Positions 1-8,479 of a stretch of DNA of 64,000 nt are shown here, in pieces. This DNA comes from Muriicola sp041358175 (GTDB taxonomy: Bacteria > Bacteroidota > Bacteroidia > Flavobacteriales > Flavobacteriaceae). Location of the stretch: the NCBI RefSeq assembly GCF_041358175.1, contig NZ_JBGKBE010000005.1, positions 124,001 through 188,000 of the forward strand, in the 5' to 3' direction. Below the pieces are notes generated by a model that was given only the letters and a program-made list of their open reading frames with translations, ran no database searches and was not told the DNA's origin. Each line of letters opens with the position of its first letter. Position 1 is the stretch's first letter. A program made the position numbers and the translations under genes.

Positions 1-511
1 AATAGGCAACCGCTTCGGTATTGGTCCGTGCGGTGATATAGTCGGAATAGTCTTCTCCCCTGTAGGTTCCAACAAATATATAATCCTTCCAGGGCATCAC
101 ATCTCCCCCTTCTATATGGACGGGTTCAGGTGGGATAAGGATTTTATTGGGGTCGATGACATCGAGAACATGGATAATTGCTTCAAACTCCTTTTCCCTT
201 TCAGGAAGGATATTAGCTTTGATGAGTTTATCCTCAATAACAAAAGCGATATCTCTCGAAAATATCTGATTGCAATTCTCCAGGACCTCAGGCCTGAATA
301 CTTTAACCCCATGTTTCCTGAGCACGCTGTTAAATGCCTCCATTTCACCTATCATATCCTTTTCCCTTGGATAGGTCCCTGCCAGGATATGTTCAAGCGA
401 TTTGGGGTCATAGGCTTCCTCCGGCTTTGGGATAGGGCCGGGACTGTTAGCAATTCCAAGGACTACTGCTTTTAGCGGGGAAGTCTCATCCCTTACATTA
501 AGTTGAAGCAT
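1..511 (-). CDS. Amidinotransferase-fold protein (DDAH / arginine deiminase-like), 3' end cut by window edge
   Basis: About 170 N-terminal codons are visible; the gene runs off the left edge. The start is an ATG at 511, ten bases after the gltA stop, so it is probably cotranscribed with gltA. The protein opens MLQLNVRDETSPLKAVVLG. It carries RDIAFVIEDKL near residue 90, HIEGGDVM near 133 and IFVGTYRGEDYSDY near 145. The EGGD block and the following glycine-rich strand are typical of the pentein (guanidine-modifying) superfamily, which includes dimethylarginine dimethylaminohydrolase, arginine deiminase and glycine amidinotransferase. The catalytic His and Cys lie in the missing C-terminal half, so the reaction and substrate cannot be chosen here. 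The family call is fairly secure; the exact enzyme is not. Confidence 0.75.
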   Translation of the reverse strand, partial: MLQLNVRDETSPLKAVVLGIANSPGPIPKPEEAYDPKSLEHILAGTYPREKDMIGEMEAFNSVLRKHGVKVFRPEVLENCNQIFSRDIAFVIEDKLIKANILPEREKEFEAIIHVLDVIDPNKILIPPEPVHIEGGDVMPWKDYIFVGTYRGEDYSDYITARTNTEAVAY

Positions 512-521
512 AGATAGCTGC

Positions 522-1805
522 CTAACGCTTTTTTAGAGGAACGAAAGGTCGTTCATTCTCGCCTATGTATACTTGTCTCGGCCTGCCTATGGGTTCTCCC
601 CTCAATCGCATTTCGCGCCACTGGGCAATCCAGCCGGGTAGTCTACCCATTGCAAACATTACGGTAAACATCTCCGTAGGGATACCCAAAGCCCTGTAAA
701 TGATCCCGGAATAAAAATCTACATTGGGATACAGTTTTCGCTTTACGAAATAAGGATCTTCGAGGGCCACCTTTTCAAGGCCTTTAGCAATAGAGAGAAT
801 AGGATCTTCGATCCCTAAATCACCAAGAACTTCATCTGCTGCCTTTTTGATAATCTTGGCGCGGGGGTCAAAGTTTTTGTAAACCCTGTGGCCAAAGCCC
901 ATCAATCGGAATGGATCATCCTTGTCCTTGGCTTTATTCATATATTTCTGTGTATCACCTCCGTCTGCTTCTATAGCCTCCAGCATTTCCAATACCGCCT
1001 GGTTGGCCCCACCGTGCAGAGGACCCCATAGGGCCGATATACCCGCCGAAAGAGACACAAAAAGTCCGGCATGCGATGATCCCGTTATTCGCACCGTAGA
1101 AGTGGAGCAGTTCTGCTCGTGATCGGCATGAAGGATAAGGAGCTGATCCAGGGCATCAATGACAATCTTATTCTTTACATACTCCTTATTGGGTCTCTTA
1201 AACATCATTTTGTGGAGGTTCTCCACATAGCCCAGGGAATCATCCCCATAGTCGAGAGGAAGTCCTTTTTGTTTCCGCATTGTCCAGGCTACCAAAACCG
1301 GAAATTTTGCCATTATCCTGATAATGGCCCAGTACATTTCTTTCTCCGAAGAAATATTTACGGAAGAAGGATTAAAGGCTATTAAAGCACTGGTAAGGGA
1401 GGAAAGAACTCCCATCGGGTGAGCCGATTTTGGAAAGGCATCAAGGATCTTTTTCATCTCCTCGTCTACATGAGATTCCTGCCTGATGTCTTCGTGGAAC
1501 TGTTCTAGTTCTTCTTTATTGGGTAGTTCCCCAAAAATAAGGAGGTAAGCAACTTCGAGAAAATCAGCCTTTTTAGCTAATTCCTCGATATTATATCCGC
1601 GATAACGCAAAATACCTTTCTCCCCATCGAGATAGGTTATTGCACTTTCGCAGGAGCCTGTGTTTTTATAACCGGGATCCAGCGTGATCATTCCCGTAGA
1701 GGAACGCAGGGTTTTGATATCTATGGCCAGTTCCTGCTCTGTGCCTTCAACCACAGGGAATTCGTATTTTTTTCCTTCGTATTCGAGTATTGCTTTGTCT
1801 TTCAT
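522..1805 (-). CDS. gltA: Citrate synthase
   Basis: 427 aa, the usual length of bacterial type II citrate synthase. It condenses oxaloacetate and acetyl-CoA in the first step of the TCA cycle. The N-terminal beta-rich region typical of the hexameric, NADH-sensitive type is present (EYEGKKYEFPVVEGTEQ). The active-site blocks are clear: GPLHGGANQAVLEML near residue 265, the catalytic-His loop GFGHRVYKNFDPRA near 305, and VDFYSGIIYRALGIP near 365 with the catalytic Asp. It is followed at ten bases by the amidinotransferase-like gene. A promoter-like TTG-N20-TACCTTTA lies upstream at 1839-1869, which suggests independent transcription from the GT5 gene before it. Confidence 0.97.
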   Translation of the reverse strand: MKDKAILEYEGKKYEFPVVEGTEQELAIDIKTLRSSTGMITLDPGYKNTGSCESAITYLDGEKGILRYRGYNIEELAKKADFLEVAYLLIFGELPNKEELEQFHEDIRQESHVDEEMKKILDAFPKSAHPMGVLSSLTSALIAFNPSSVNISSEKEMYWAIIRIMAKFPVLVAWTMRKQKGLPLDYGDDSLGYVENLHKMMFKRPNKEYVKNKIVIDALDQLLILHADHEQNCSTSTVRITGSSHAGLFVSLSAGISALWGPLHGGANQAVLEMLEAIEADGGDTQKYMNKAKDKDDPFRLMGFGHRVYKNFDPRAKIIKKAADEVLGDLGIEDPILSIAKGLEKVALEDPYFVKRKLYPNVDFYSGIIYRALGIPTEMFTVMFAMGRLPGWIAQWREMRLRGEPIGRPRQVYIGENERPFVPLKKR

Positions 1806-1838
1806 GCAGGTGATTTTGAGATTATTTTGACGGGATGT

Positions 1839-1869
1839 TAAAGGTAAGAAAAAGGGGCCTTCTTAACAA
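1839..1869 (-). promoter_or_regulatory. Candidate promoter of gltA
   Basis: On the minus strand TTG (1869-1867), a 20-base spacer, then TACCTTTA (1846-1839). The second box matches the Bacteroidota -7 element TAnnTTTG at all but its last base. It lies 33 bases before the gltA start. Inferred from consensus only. Confidence 0.4.
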
Positions 1870-1915
1870 TTCTAAGCAAGGCTTTATACGTACACAATGA
1901 ACATTTTTAGAAGAA

Positions 1916-1932
1916 TTTATCAGAGTGATAAA
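1916..1932 (-). terminator. Weak candidate terminator after the GT5 gene
   Basis: A perfect 7-bp inverted repeat (TTTATCA / TGATAAA, loop of three) lies 10 bases after the GT5-family stop. On the minus strand it is followed by TTCTTCT. The stem is all A/T except one pair and the T-run is broken, so termination would be weak. Confidence 0.3.
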
Positions 1933-1941
1933 AACATCTGT

Positions 1942-3483
1942 CTAATTTTGAATACTATAGAGTTTCTGATAGTATTCATCGACAGATTTCTTCCAGGTAA
2001 AGCGCATTTTTTTGGCCTCAGACTTAATCGTCTTCCATTTCTCAGGTTTGTTCTGATAAATATCCAGGGCCTCATCAAAACAACTGAGCATATTGGCGAT
2101 CTTGTCATCATAACTGTCCCCGTCAAACGCGAAGCCCGTTTTAAGATGAGATACAGTGTCCTTTAATCCCCCCGTACTGTGTACAAGGCATGGATTACCG
2201 TTTCTCATGGCCAGCATCTGACTAATCCCACAAGGTTCAAACTGACTGGGCATAAAATACAAATCAGTTTCCAGATAAATAGAGTCGATCACATCTTCAG
2301 ACTGCCCGTTAAAAAATATAAAGTTTTCCTGTTCCCGGCTTAGTTTCCTGAACAACTCCTCATATTCAGGAGCCCCTGTCCCAAGGACCATATAGATGCC
2401 GTTTACTTTTTCAAGTTTCTCTAAAATAGCCAGAAGTGCCTCAGGCGATTCCTTAAAGAAAAAGAATTTTTGCTCTGTTAGTCGGGCAACACTGGAGCAA
2501 ATAAATTTTGGTTTTTCGTATAAATAGGGAAGTAACTTTTCCCCGGTATGAGCAAGAAAATCGGCTTTGTATTTCTTTGACTCTTCCTGCAGCCAACCAA
2601 AAATAGCCTTTACGGCATTTTTAAAGAGCATATTCCGTTTTGCCGATCGAATGTTTTTGTAGTTACTCCCATTTAATATCCCAAACAAACGACCCTGATT
2701 ATCGGCCTGCAGAAGATCCTTCTCAAGCGACTCTCCTCCAATGAATTCAGGCGGTCTGCTGGGCTGTAAAATATCCCGTTTATACGAAGGTGAAACCGTA
2801 TGAACCGCATCAGCAAGCCTTATCCCTGTTGCCATAAGGTTTATACAGTCCTGATAGCGATAGTCCATCAGTCGTTTTATATCATAGCTCACTTCGGGAA
2901 ACCAGGTATTGACCGATGCCTCATTCCCTTCAAAAGGACGGATGCCCTGTATGGCCAGGTTGTGAATGCTATAAACAAATCTGTATTTCTTAAGGGAAGC
3001 GTATTTGGCGTGATAGGTTTTTAGAAAGAGTAAAAGACTCGTATGCCAGTCGTGTAAATGCACAATGTCTAAAGTTCCAAAAGCCTCGTTATTGATCGCT
3101 GTGGCCACTGCTGTGCAAAAGATGGCAAATTTGTTCGAATCAGTGAAAAACGGCTTCTCCGGATCATTGTGATAAATTTTACCTATCTCTCCTGCCTTAA
3201 TCTCCGGATGGTGAATTACATAGTGTTGAATATTCTCCAGTTCTTTCTTGGGTGGCACCTTGTAGAGTTCGGCCGTATAGGGTCTCCCGTTTAAACTAAA
3301 GCTAAGTTCTGACAAGAATTCCCCATTGAGATGTAATCTTGAATAGCTCGGAACCACCACATGAACCATATCACCCCGTTCGGCAATCTGCCTGGGTACG
3401 TCACGTACCACATCTCCCATTCCTCCTGCTTTGCAATTAGGAATGGCGTCATTTTCGGCGGCGACAAATAAAAAGTGATTCAT
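1942..3483 (-). CDS. Starch/glycogen synthase-like glycosyltransferase (GT5)
   Basis: 513 aa, slightly longer than typical bacterial GlgA (about 470-490). GT5 enzymes add glucose from ADP- or UDP-glucose to an alpha-1,4-glucan. The N-terminal sugar-nucleotide motif is present as KAGGMGDVV near residue 19 (family KxGGL). The C-terminal acceptor/donor blocks are also present: SVARLTEQK near 335, PSQFEPCGISQMLAM near 412 and HSTGGLKDTV near 433. No glgC, glgB or glgP is nearby, so the glucan pathway is not clustered. It sits between eno and gltA with only 27 bases between its start and the hairpin that ends eno, leaving little room for a promoter of its own. Specificity (glycogen or another glucan) cannot be read from sequence. 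Confidence 0.85.
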   Translation of the reverse strand: MNHFLFVAAENDAIPNCKAGGMGDVVRDVPRQIAERGDMVHVVVPSYSRLHLNGEFLSELSFSLNGRPYTAELYKVPPKKELENIQHYVIHHPEIKAGEIGKIYHNDPEKPFFTDSNKFAIFCTAVATAINNEAFGTLDIVHLHDWHTSLLLFLKTYHAKYASLKKYRFVYSIHNLAIQGIRPFEGNEASVNTWFPEVSYDIKRLMDYRYQDCINLMATGIRLADAVHTVSPSYKRDILQPSRPPEFIGGESLEKDLLQADNQGRLFGILNGSNYKNIRSAKRNMLFKNAVKAIFGWLQEESKKYKADFLAHTGEKLLPYLYEKPKFICSSVARLTEQKFFFFKESPEALLAILEKLEKVNGIYMVLGTGAPEYEELFRKLSREQENFIFFNGQSEDVIDSIYLETDLYFMPSQFEPCGISQMLAMRNGNPCLVHSTGGLKDTVSHLKTGFAFDGDSYDDKIANMLSCFDEALDIYQNKPEKWKTIKSEAKKMRFTWKKSVDEYYQKLYSIQN

Positions 3484-3510
3484 AGATGAGTTCTGGAAAT
3501 AAGGGAAGTT

Positions 3511-3543
3511 AAAAAAAGCCTTTCAATTTACGAAAGGCTTTTC
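3511..3543 (-). terminator. Intrinsic terminator of eno (bidirectional hairpin)
   Basis: Inverted repeat AAAAGCCTTTC (3514-3524) and GAAAGGCTTTT (3532-3542) with a 7-base loop. On the minus strand it is followed by seven T. It lies 17 bases after the eno stop and 27 bases before the GT5 start, so readthrough here would set GT5 expression. Confidence 0.85.
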
Positions 3544-3559
3544 TATTCTTAACTGATTA

Positions 3560-4852
3560 TTAATGTCCGACCTTGAACGCATCGACACCCGGATAATGGG
3601 CAACTTCACCCAGTTCCTCCTCAATGCGAAGCAGTTGGTTGTATTTGGCCATCCTGTCTGAACGAGAAGCAGAACCAGTTTTAATCTGCCCGGTATTAAG
3701 GGCAACTGCCAGATCGGCGATGGTATTGTCTTCAGTCTCCCCTGATCGGTGAGACATCACGCTTGTATACCCGGCATTCTTAGCCATGTTTACAGCTGCT
3801 ATGGTTTCTGTGAGTGTTCCTATCTGGTTGACCTTAATGAGGATTGAATTGGCGATACCTTCCGAGATCCCTCTTGAAAGTCTTGTGACATTGGTCACAA
3901 ATAAATCGTCTCCCACCAATTGTACCTTATCTCCTACCAGATCAGACAAGATCTTCCATCCATTCCAGTCATTTTCATCCATTCCGTCTTCAATAGAAAT
4001 AATTGGGTATTTGGCACAAAGTTCAGCCAGGTATTTCGCTTGCTCTTCCGAAGTTCTCACGGCTCCTTTGTCCCCTTCAAATTTTGTGTAATCGTATTTG
4101 CCATCCACAAAGAATTCGGCTGCGGCACAATCAAGGGCTACCATTACCTCATCGCCAAAAGAATATCCTGCATTCTTAACAGCAATGCTTATTGTATCTA
4201 AAGCGTCTTCCGTACCTTCCAGGGTTGGGGCAAATCCACCTTCATCTCCTACTGCAGTACTTAAACCACGATCGTGCAGTACTTTTTTAAGATGATGAAA
4301 TATTTCCGTTCCCATCTGTATGGCATGCGAAAAACTCTTCGCCTTTACGGGCATCACCATGAATTCCTGAAAAGCGATAGGTGCATCGGAATGCGATCCG
4401 CCATTGATAATATTCATCATGGGTACTGGAAGGGTATTGGCACTTACCCCGCCTACGTACCTGTATAGTGACATCCCCATTTCGTTTGCTGCAGCTTTGG
4501 CAACCGCAAGAGAAACACCCAGGATAGCATTTGCTCCGAGTTTAGACTTGTTTGGGGTACCATCTAGTGAGATCATGGTCTGGTCAATCAGATTCTGATC
4601 AAACACCATCATCCCCCTAATTTCTTCAGCTATCTTAGTATTGACATTTTCGACCGCATTCATAACTCCCTTCCCCATATAGGCTTTCCCGCCATCTCGT
4701 AATTCAACGGCCTCATGTTCCCCGGTAGAAGCACCGGAAGGCACGGCTGCCCGGCCCATTACACCGTTTTGTGTTACCACATCTACCTCTACGGTAGGAT
4801 TACCCCTGGAGTCAAATATCTGACGGGCATGGACATCTAGTATAATACTCAT
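3560..4852 (-). CDS. eno: Enolase (phosphopyruvate hydratase)
   Basis: 430 aa, normal enolase length. It interconverts 2-phosphoglycerate and phosphoenolpyruvate in glycolysis. The N-terminal block ARQIFDSRGNPTVEVDV is present, with the mobile-loop sequence PSGASTGEHEAVELRDG near 39. Metal ligands and catalytic residues sit in the expected blocks: VALDCAAAEF, SIEDGMDENDW, QLVGDDLFVTN, the signature SILIKVNQIGTLTET with its catalytic Lys, and MSHRSGETEDNT. It follows carA by about 100 bases and has its own candidate -7 element at 4888-4895. A strong terminator follows it. Confidence 0.98.
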   Translation of the reverse strand: MSIILDVHARQIFDSRGNPTVEVDVVTQNGVMGRAAVPSGASTGEHEAVELRDGGKAYMGKGVMNAVENVNTKIAEEIRGMMVFDQNLIDQTMISLDGTPNKSKLGANAILGVSLAVAKAAANEMGMSLYRYVGGVSANTLPVPMMNIINGGSHSDAPIAFQEFMVMPVKAKSFSHAIQMGTEIFHHLKKVLHDRGLSTAVGDEGGFAPTLEGTEDALDTISIAVKNAGYSFGDEVMVALDCAAAEFFVDGKYDYTKFEGDKGAVRTSEEQAKYLAELCAKYPIISIEDGMDENDWNGWKILSDLVGDKVQLVGDDLFVTNVTRLSRGISEGIANSILIKVNQIGTLTETIAAVNMAKNAGYTSVMSHRSGETEDNTIADLAVALNTGQIKTGSASRSDRMAKYNQLLRIEEELGEVAHYPGVDAFKVGH

Positions 4853-4887
4853 AATTCTTGCTTTTTATGGGTTGATTTCTTTCATTT

Positions 4888-4895
4888 CAAAGATA
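4888..4895 (-). promoter_or_regulatory. Candidate -7 element of eno
   Basis: TATCTTTG on the minus strand, a full match to TAnnTTTG, 35 bases before the eno start. I find no TTG at the expected upstream distance, so only half the promoter is supported. Confidence 0.4.
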
Positions 4896-4954
4896 CAAAA
4901 GGCCCCGGTGAATCGTGAAGATTCCTCAAAAAATGGTTGATCTCCCTTCTTTTT

Positions 4955-6082
4955 TTATACTGAAACTCCTGTATTAGAATGCTCTTTAATCAATTGAAAA
5001 AACTGATCGAATAAATAGGAAGCATCATGTGGCCCCGGACTCGCCTCAGGATGGTACTGCACAGAAAAGACATTTTTATCTTTCATCTGTATCCCTGCTA
5101 CTGTTTTGTCATTGAGATGTTCATGAGTGATCACCAGTTCAGGATGTGCCTCCGTTTCTTCTCTGTTTATAGCAAAACCGTGATTCTGGGAGGTAATTTC
5201 CCCCTTCCCAGTTTCAAAATTGATCACCGGGTGGTTGATTCCCCTGTGTCCGTTGAACATTTTATAGGTAGAAACCCCGTTTGCCAGAGCAATAATCTGA
5301 TGCCCCAGACATATTCCGAATAGTGGCTTGTCCTGGGCGATGATTTCCCTTGCCGTTTCAATTACTCCTTTCAGTGGTTCCGGATCTCCCGGGCCATTTG
5401 AAATAAAGTATCCGTCGGGATTCCATACCTTAAGCTCTGAGAAGGGAGTATTGTATGGGAACACTTTAATATAAGCATCCCTTGCTGCAAGATTTCTCAG
5501 GATATTCTTTTTGATTCCTATGTCAAGTGCCGCAATCCTGTAGGTTGCGTCTTCCTTTCCATAGTAGTATGGTTCTTTGGTCGATACTTTTGAAGCAAGC
5601 TCCAGGCCTTCCATGCTGGGTATCTTTTTAAGTTCAGCTTTGAGGGCATCCAGCTCATCTACTCTTGTTGAAATCACCGCATTCATGGCCCCGTGATCCC
5701 GAATATAACTTACCAGGGCTCGCGTGTCTACATCAGAAATAGCAAAGAGCTTATTATTGTTTAGAAATTCTAAGAGGCTTTCATCAGCGTCCGGCCTGGA
5801 ATAATCATAACTGAAATTTTTGCATATGAGGCCGGCAATTTTTACAGAATCTGATTCAATCTCTTCGTTATGGGCCCCGTAATTCCCAATATGGGCATTA
5901 GTCATCACCATCAACTGTCCAAAATAGGACGGATCTGTAAAAATTTCCTGATAGCCGGTCATTCCCGTATTAAAACACACCTCTCCAAAGGCCGTGCCAT
6001 CAGCATTTCCAACCGATTTACCATAAAAAATAGTTCCATCTGCCAGCAATATGAGTGCTTTCTTCTTGGTTTGATATTTCAT
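4955..6082 (-). CDS. carA: Carbamoyl-phosphate synthase small (glutaminase) subunit
   Basis: 375 aa from the ATG at 6082; an in-frame GTG at 6106 would add eight residues (MKPKNCSL) that do not look like the family start. The subunit hydrolyses glutamine and channels ammonia to CarB for carbamoyl phosphate, feeding arginine and pyrimidine synthesis. The N-terminal CarA domain (ILLADGTIFYGKSVG, FNTGMTGYQEIFTDPSY) is followed by a class I amidotransferase domain. That domain has ISNGPGDP, the catalytic-Cys block FGICLGHQIIALA, and VQYHPEASPGPHD with the catalytic His-Glu. carB is not in this window. It lies between the ribosomal cluster terminator and eno on the same strand. Confidence 0.97.
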   Translation of the reverse strand: MKYQTKKKALILLADGTIFYGKSVGNADGTAFGEVCFNTGMTGYQEIFTDPSYFGQLMVMTNAHIGNYGAHNEEIESDSVKIAGLICKNFSYDYSRPDADESLLEFLNNNKLFAISDVDTRALVSYIRDHGAMNAVISTRVDELDALKAELKKIPSMEGLELASKVSTKEPYYYGKEDATYRIAALDIGIKKNILRNLAARDAYIKVFPYNTPFSELKVWNPDGYFISNGPGDPEPLKGVIETAREIIAQDKPLFGICLGHQIIALANGVSTYKMFNGHRGINHPVINFETGKGEITSQNHGFAINREETEAHPELVITHEHLNDKTVAGIQMKDKNVFSVQYHPEASPGPHDASYLFDQFFQLIKEHSNTGVSV

Positions 6083-6116
6083 TAAACTGCAATTTTTTGG
6101 TTTCACAAATAAACAT

Positions 6117-6149
6117 AAAAAAAGGATAGACTTGCAGGTCTATCCTTTT
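6117..6149 (-). terminator. Intrinsic terminator of the ribosomal protein cluster
   Basis: A 12-bp perfect inverted repeat, AAAAGGATAGAC (6120-6131) and GTCTATCCTTTT (6138-6149), loop of six. On the minus strand it is followed by a run of T. It lies 27 bases after the rplQ stop and separates rplQ from carA. Confidence 0.92.
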
Positions 6150-6175
6150 CAAATTTTAAAGACATTATGAACATC

Positions 6176-6787
6176 CTATTCTTTGGAGTCATCTGTTTTT
6201 GTTTCTTCTGCGTCCTTGGCTTTCTCCTTCTTTGGAGCTTCAGCTTTAGGCTCTTCAGTTTTGGTTTCCTTTTCGGCTTTAGGAGCTTCAGCTACTTCCA
6301 CCTCTTCAACGCTTTCAGCTGCAGGTGCTGCGGTAGCTTCTGCTTTCTTAGAGCTTCTGCCTCTACGCGTAGATTTCTTTTTCTTTGGCTTCCCGGCATT
6401 GTAAATTTCATTGAAATCCACCAATTCGATCATCGCCATATCAGCGTTATCACCCAGACGGTTTCCCAATTTGATAATTCTGGTGTATCCTCCTGGTCTG
6501 TCCCCTACTTTTTCTGCAACTGTGCTGAACAATTCAGATACTGCATATTTATCTCTTAGGTTTCTGAATACGATTCGCCTGTTATGGGTTCCTTTTTCCA
6601 ATGACTGATTATTTTCAGCTTTGGATTTAGTGATCAGGGGCTCAATAAACTGTTTCAGGGCCTTGGCCTTGGCTACAGTGGTATTGATTCTTTTATGTTC
6701 AATCAGGGAACAGGCCATATTGGCCAGCATAGCCGACCTATGTGCCGTTTTCCTACCCAAGTGATTGATTTTCTTACCGTGTCTCAT
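6176..6787 (-). CDS. rplQ: 50S ribosomal protein L17 with acidic/lysine/alanine-rich tail
   Basis: 203 aa. Residues 1 to about 130 are a normal L17 (MRHGKKINHLGRKTAHRSAML, TTVAKAKALKQFIEPLI, GDRPGGYTRIIKLGNRLGDNADMAMIELV). After a basic patch near 135-150 comes a low-complexity tail of about 55 residues made almost only of A, E, K, P, V, T and S. L17 in E. coli is 127 aa. Tails of this kind occur in Bacteroidota L17, so this is lineage-typical rather than a fusion to a known domain. Last gene of the cluster, 63 bases after rpoA. Confidence 0.97.
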   Translation of the reverse strand: MRHGKKINHLGRKTAHRSAMLANMACSLIEHKRINTTVAKAKALKQFIEPLITKSKAENNQSLEKGTHNRRIVFRNLRDKYAVSELFSTVAEKVGDRPGGYTRIIKLGNRLGDNADMAMIELVDFNEIYNAGKPKKKKSTRRGRSSKKAEATAAPAAESVEEVEVAEAPKAEKETKTEEPKAEAPKKEKAKDAEETKTDDSKE

Positions 6788-6811
6788 GCTTATGTACTAT
6801 GTGTTCTTTTG

Positions 6812-6845
6812 GTTCAGTATGCCTTCTAGGGCAACGAAACAGAAC
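6812..6845 (-). other. Small nested inverted repeat between rpoA and rplQ
   Basis: On the minus strand GTTC, then TGCC-CTAGAA-GGCA, then GAAC: two 4-bp stems separated by asymmetric bulges, in the 63-base gap between rpoA and rplQ. Too short to be convincing alone; recorded because the gap is unusually long for this cluster. Confidence 0.25.
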
Positions 6846-6850
6846 TTAAA

Positions 6851-7843
6851 TTAATCTTTATCCAATTTGTATTTTGACAAATCCATTCCAAAATTCAAGC
6901 CCTTGTTGATCACAAGTTCTTCTAATTCTGTCAGGGATTTTTTTCCAAAGTTCCTGAATTTCATCAGGTCGTTCTTGTTAAAAGATACAAGGTCTCCCAA
7001 TGTATCCACCTCTGCTGCTTTTAAGCAATTGAGGGCTCGAACTGACAAATCCATATCCACGAGTTTTGTCTTGAGCAATTGCCTCATGTGCAAAGACTCC
7101 TCGTCATAAGTTTCCGTCTGAGCAATCTCATCAGCTTCAAGGGTGATACGCTCATCAGAGAACAACATAAAGTGGTGAATAAGAACCTTTGCTGCCTCAG
7201 TGAGTGCTTCTTTAGGGTGAATTGAACCGTCGGTAACGATTTCAAAAACCAATTTTTCGTAATCGGTCTTTTGTTCAACCCTGAAGTTTTCGATGCTGTA
7301 TTTTACGTTCTTTACCGGAGTAAAGATGGAATCGACAGCGATGCTTCCAATAGGTGCACTTGATTTCTTATTTTCTTCAGCCGGTACATAACCTCTGCCT
7401 TTTTCGATGATCAACTCCATGTTGATACTTACCTTAGGATCCATATTGCAGATCACAAGGTCTGGATTCAGTACCTGGAAACCAGAGATAAACTTCTGAA
7501 AGTCTCCAGCTGTAAGCTGTTCTTTCCCACTGACAGAAACTGAAACGGTTTCTTCGTTAACATCGTCGATCTGCCTCTTGAAACGAACTTGTTTTAAGTT
7601 GAGAATAATTTCCGTAACGTCTTCTACAACACCTTCGATTACCGAAAATTCGTGTTCAACCTTATCTATCCTTACCGAAGTAATGGCGAATCCCTCCAGG
7701 GAGGAAAGCAATACTCTTCTAAGTGCGTTCCCAACAGTTAGACCATATCCGGGTTCCAAAGGGCGGAATTCAAATTTCCCTTCGAAATCTGAGGAATCGA
7801 TCATTATAACTTTATCGGGTTTCTGAAAATTAAATAATGCCAT
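6851..7843 (-). CDS. rpoA: DNA-directed RNA polymerase subunit alpha
   Basis: 330 aa, normal length. It dimerises to seed RNA polymerase assembly and contacts upstream DNA and activators. The N-terminal domain carries FEFRPLEPGYGLTVGNALRRVLLSSLEG near residues 25-52 and the typical beta-rich assembly region to about 230. The helix-hairpin-helix C-terminal domain is complete (ALNCLKAAEVDTLGDLV, FRNFGKKSLTELEELV near 262-312). Placed between rpsD and rplQ in the standard alpha-operon order. Confidence 0.98.
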   Translation of the reverse strand: MALFNFQKPDKVIMIDSSDFEGKFEFRPLEPGYGLTVGNALRRVLLSSLEGFAITSVRIDKVEHEFSVIEGVVEDVTEIILNLKQVRFKRQIDDVNEETVSVSVSGKEQLTAGDFQKFISGFQVLNPDLVICNMDPKVSINMELIIEKGRGYVPAEENKKSSAPIGSIAVDSIFTPVKNVKYSIENFRVEQKTDYEKLVFEIVTDGSIHPKEALTEAAKVLIHHFMLFSDERITLEADEIAQTETYDEESLHMRQLLKTKLVDMDLSVRALNCLKAAEVDTLGDLVSFNKNDLMKFRNFGKKSLTELEELVINKGLNFGMDLSKYKLDKD

Positions 7844-7860
7844 AGTCGGGTATATGTGGT

Positions 7861-8466
7861 TTATTTAGAGTATAACTCAACGATTAATTGTTCTTTGATA
7901 TTCTCCGGAATTTGAAGGCGTTCTGGAACGGCCACAAAAGTTCCTTCTTTCTTTTCGCTATTCCAGGTGATCCATTCGTATACACTGCTGTTAGCGGAAA
8001 GAGAATCTGTAATAGTCTGTAATGATTTTGACTTTTCCCTTACTCCAACTACGTCACCCGGTTTAAGAGAGTAGGAAGGGATATTCACGACATTACCATT
8101 AACAGTAATATGTCTGTGAGAAACTAATTGTCTCGCACCCCTTCTTGAAGTGGAAATACCCATTCTGTAGACTACGTTGTCTAGCCTGGCTTCACATAAT
8201 TGAAGTAAAACTTCCCCGGTAACACCTTTGCTTCGGTTAGCCTTTGCAAAAAGGTTTCGAAATTGTCTTTCCAGAATACCATAAGTATACTTGGCTTTCT
8301 GCTTCTCCATCAGCTGGATAGCATATTCTGATTTTTTTCCACGGCGTCTGTTGTTACCGTGTTGTCCCGGAGGGTAATTTTTCTTTTCAAACGACTTGTC
8401 GTCGCCAAAAATCGCTTCGCCGAATTTACGAGCGATCTTAGATTTTGGTCCTGTGTATCTTGCCAT
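7861..8466 (-). CDS. rpsD: 30S ribosomal protein S4
   Basis: 201 aa. A primary 16S rRNA binder and assembly initiator, and in other bacteria a translational repressor of its own operon. The S4 RNA-binding domain is clear (LCEARLDNVVYRMGIS, ARQLVSHRHITVNGNVVNIPSY, LKPGDVV, about residues 90-150). It lacks the four-cysteine zinc site of some S4 proteins. The 95-base gap before this gene is the longest in the alpha region and holds a nested stem-loop at 8480-8533, a candidate binding site for S4 itself. Confidence 0.98.
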   Translation of the reverse strand: MARYTGPKSKIARKFGEAIFGDDKSFEKKNYPPGQHGNNRRRGKKSEYAIQLMEKQKAKYTYGILERQFRNLFAKANRSKGVTGEVLLQLCEARLDNVVYRMGISTSRRGARQLVSHRHITVNGNVVNIPSYSLKPGDVVGVREKSKSLQTITDSLSANSSVYEWITWNSEKKEGTFVAVPERLQIPENIKEQLIVELYSK

Positions 8467-8479
8467 CTTCTTTAAAATT

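Noticed and set aside
116..475. Plus-strand open frame opposite the amidinotransferase-like gene
   Set aside because: It is the complement of a clearly coding minus-strand frame that shows pentein-family motifs. The plus frame has no recognisable domain.
2800..3024. Plus-strand open frame inside the GT5 gene
   Set aside because: Antisense shadow of conserved GT5 sequence; no independent motif or promoter.
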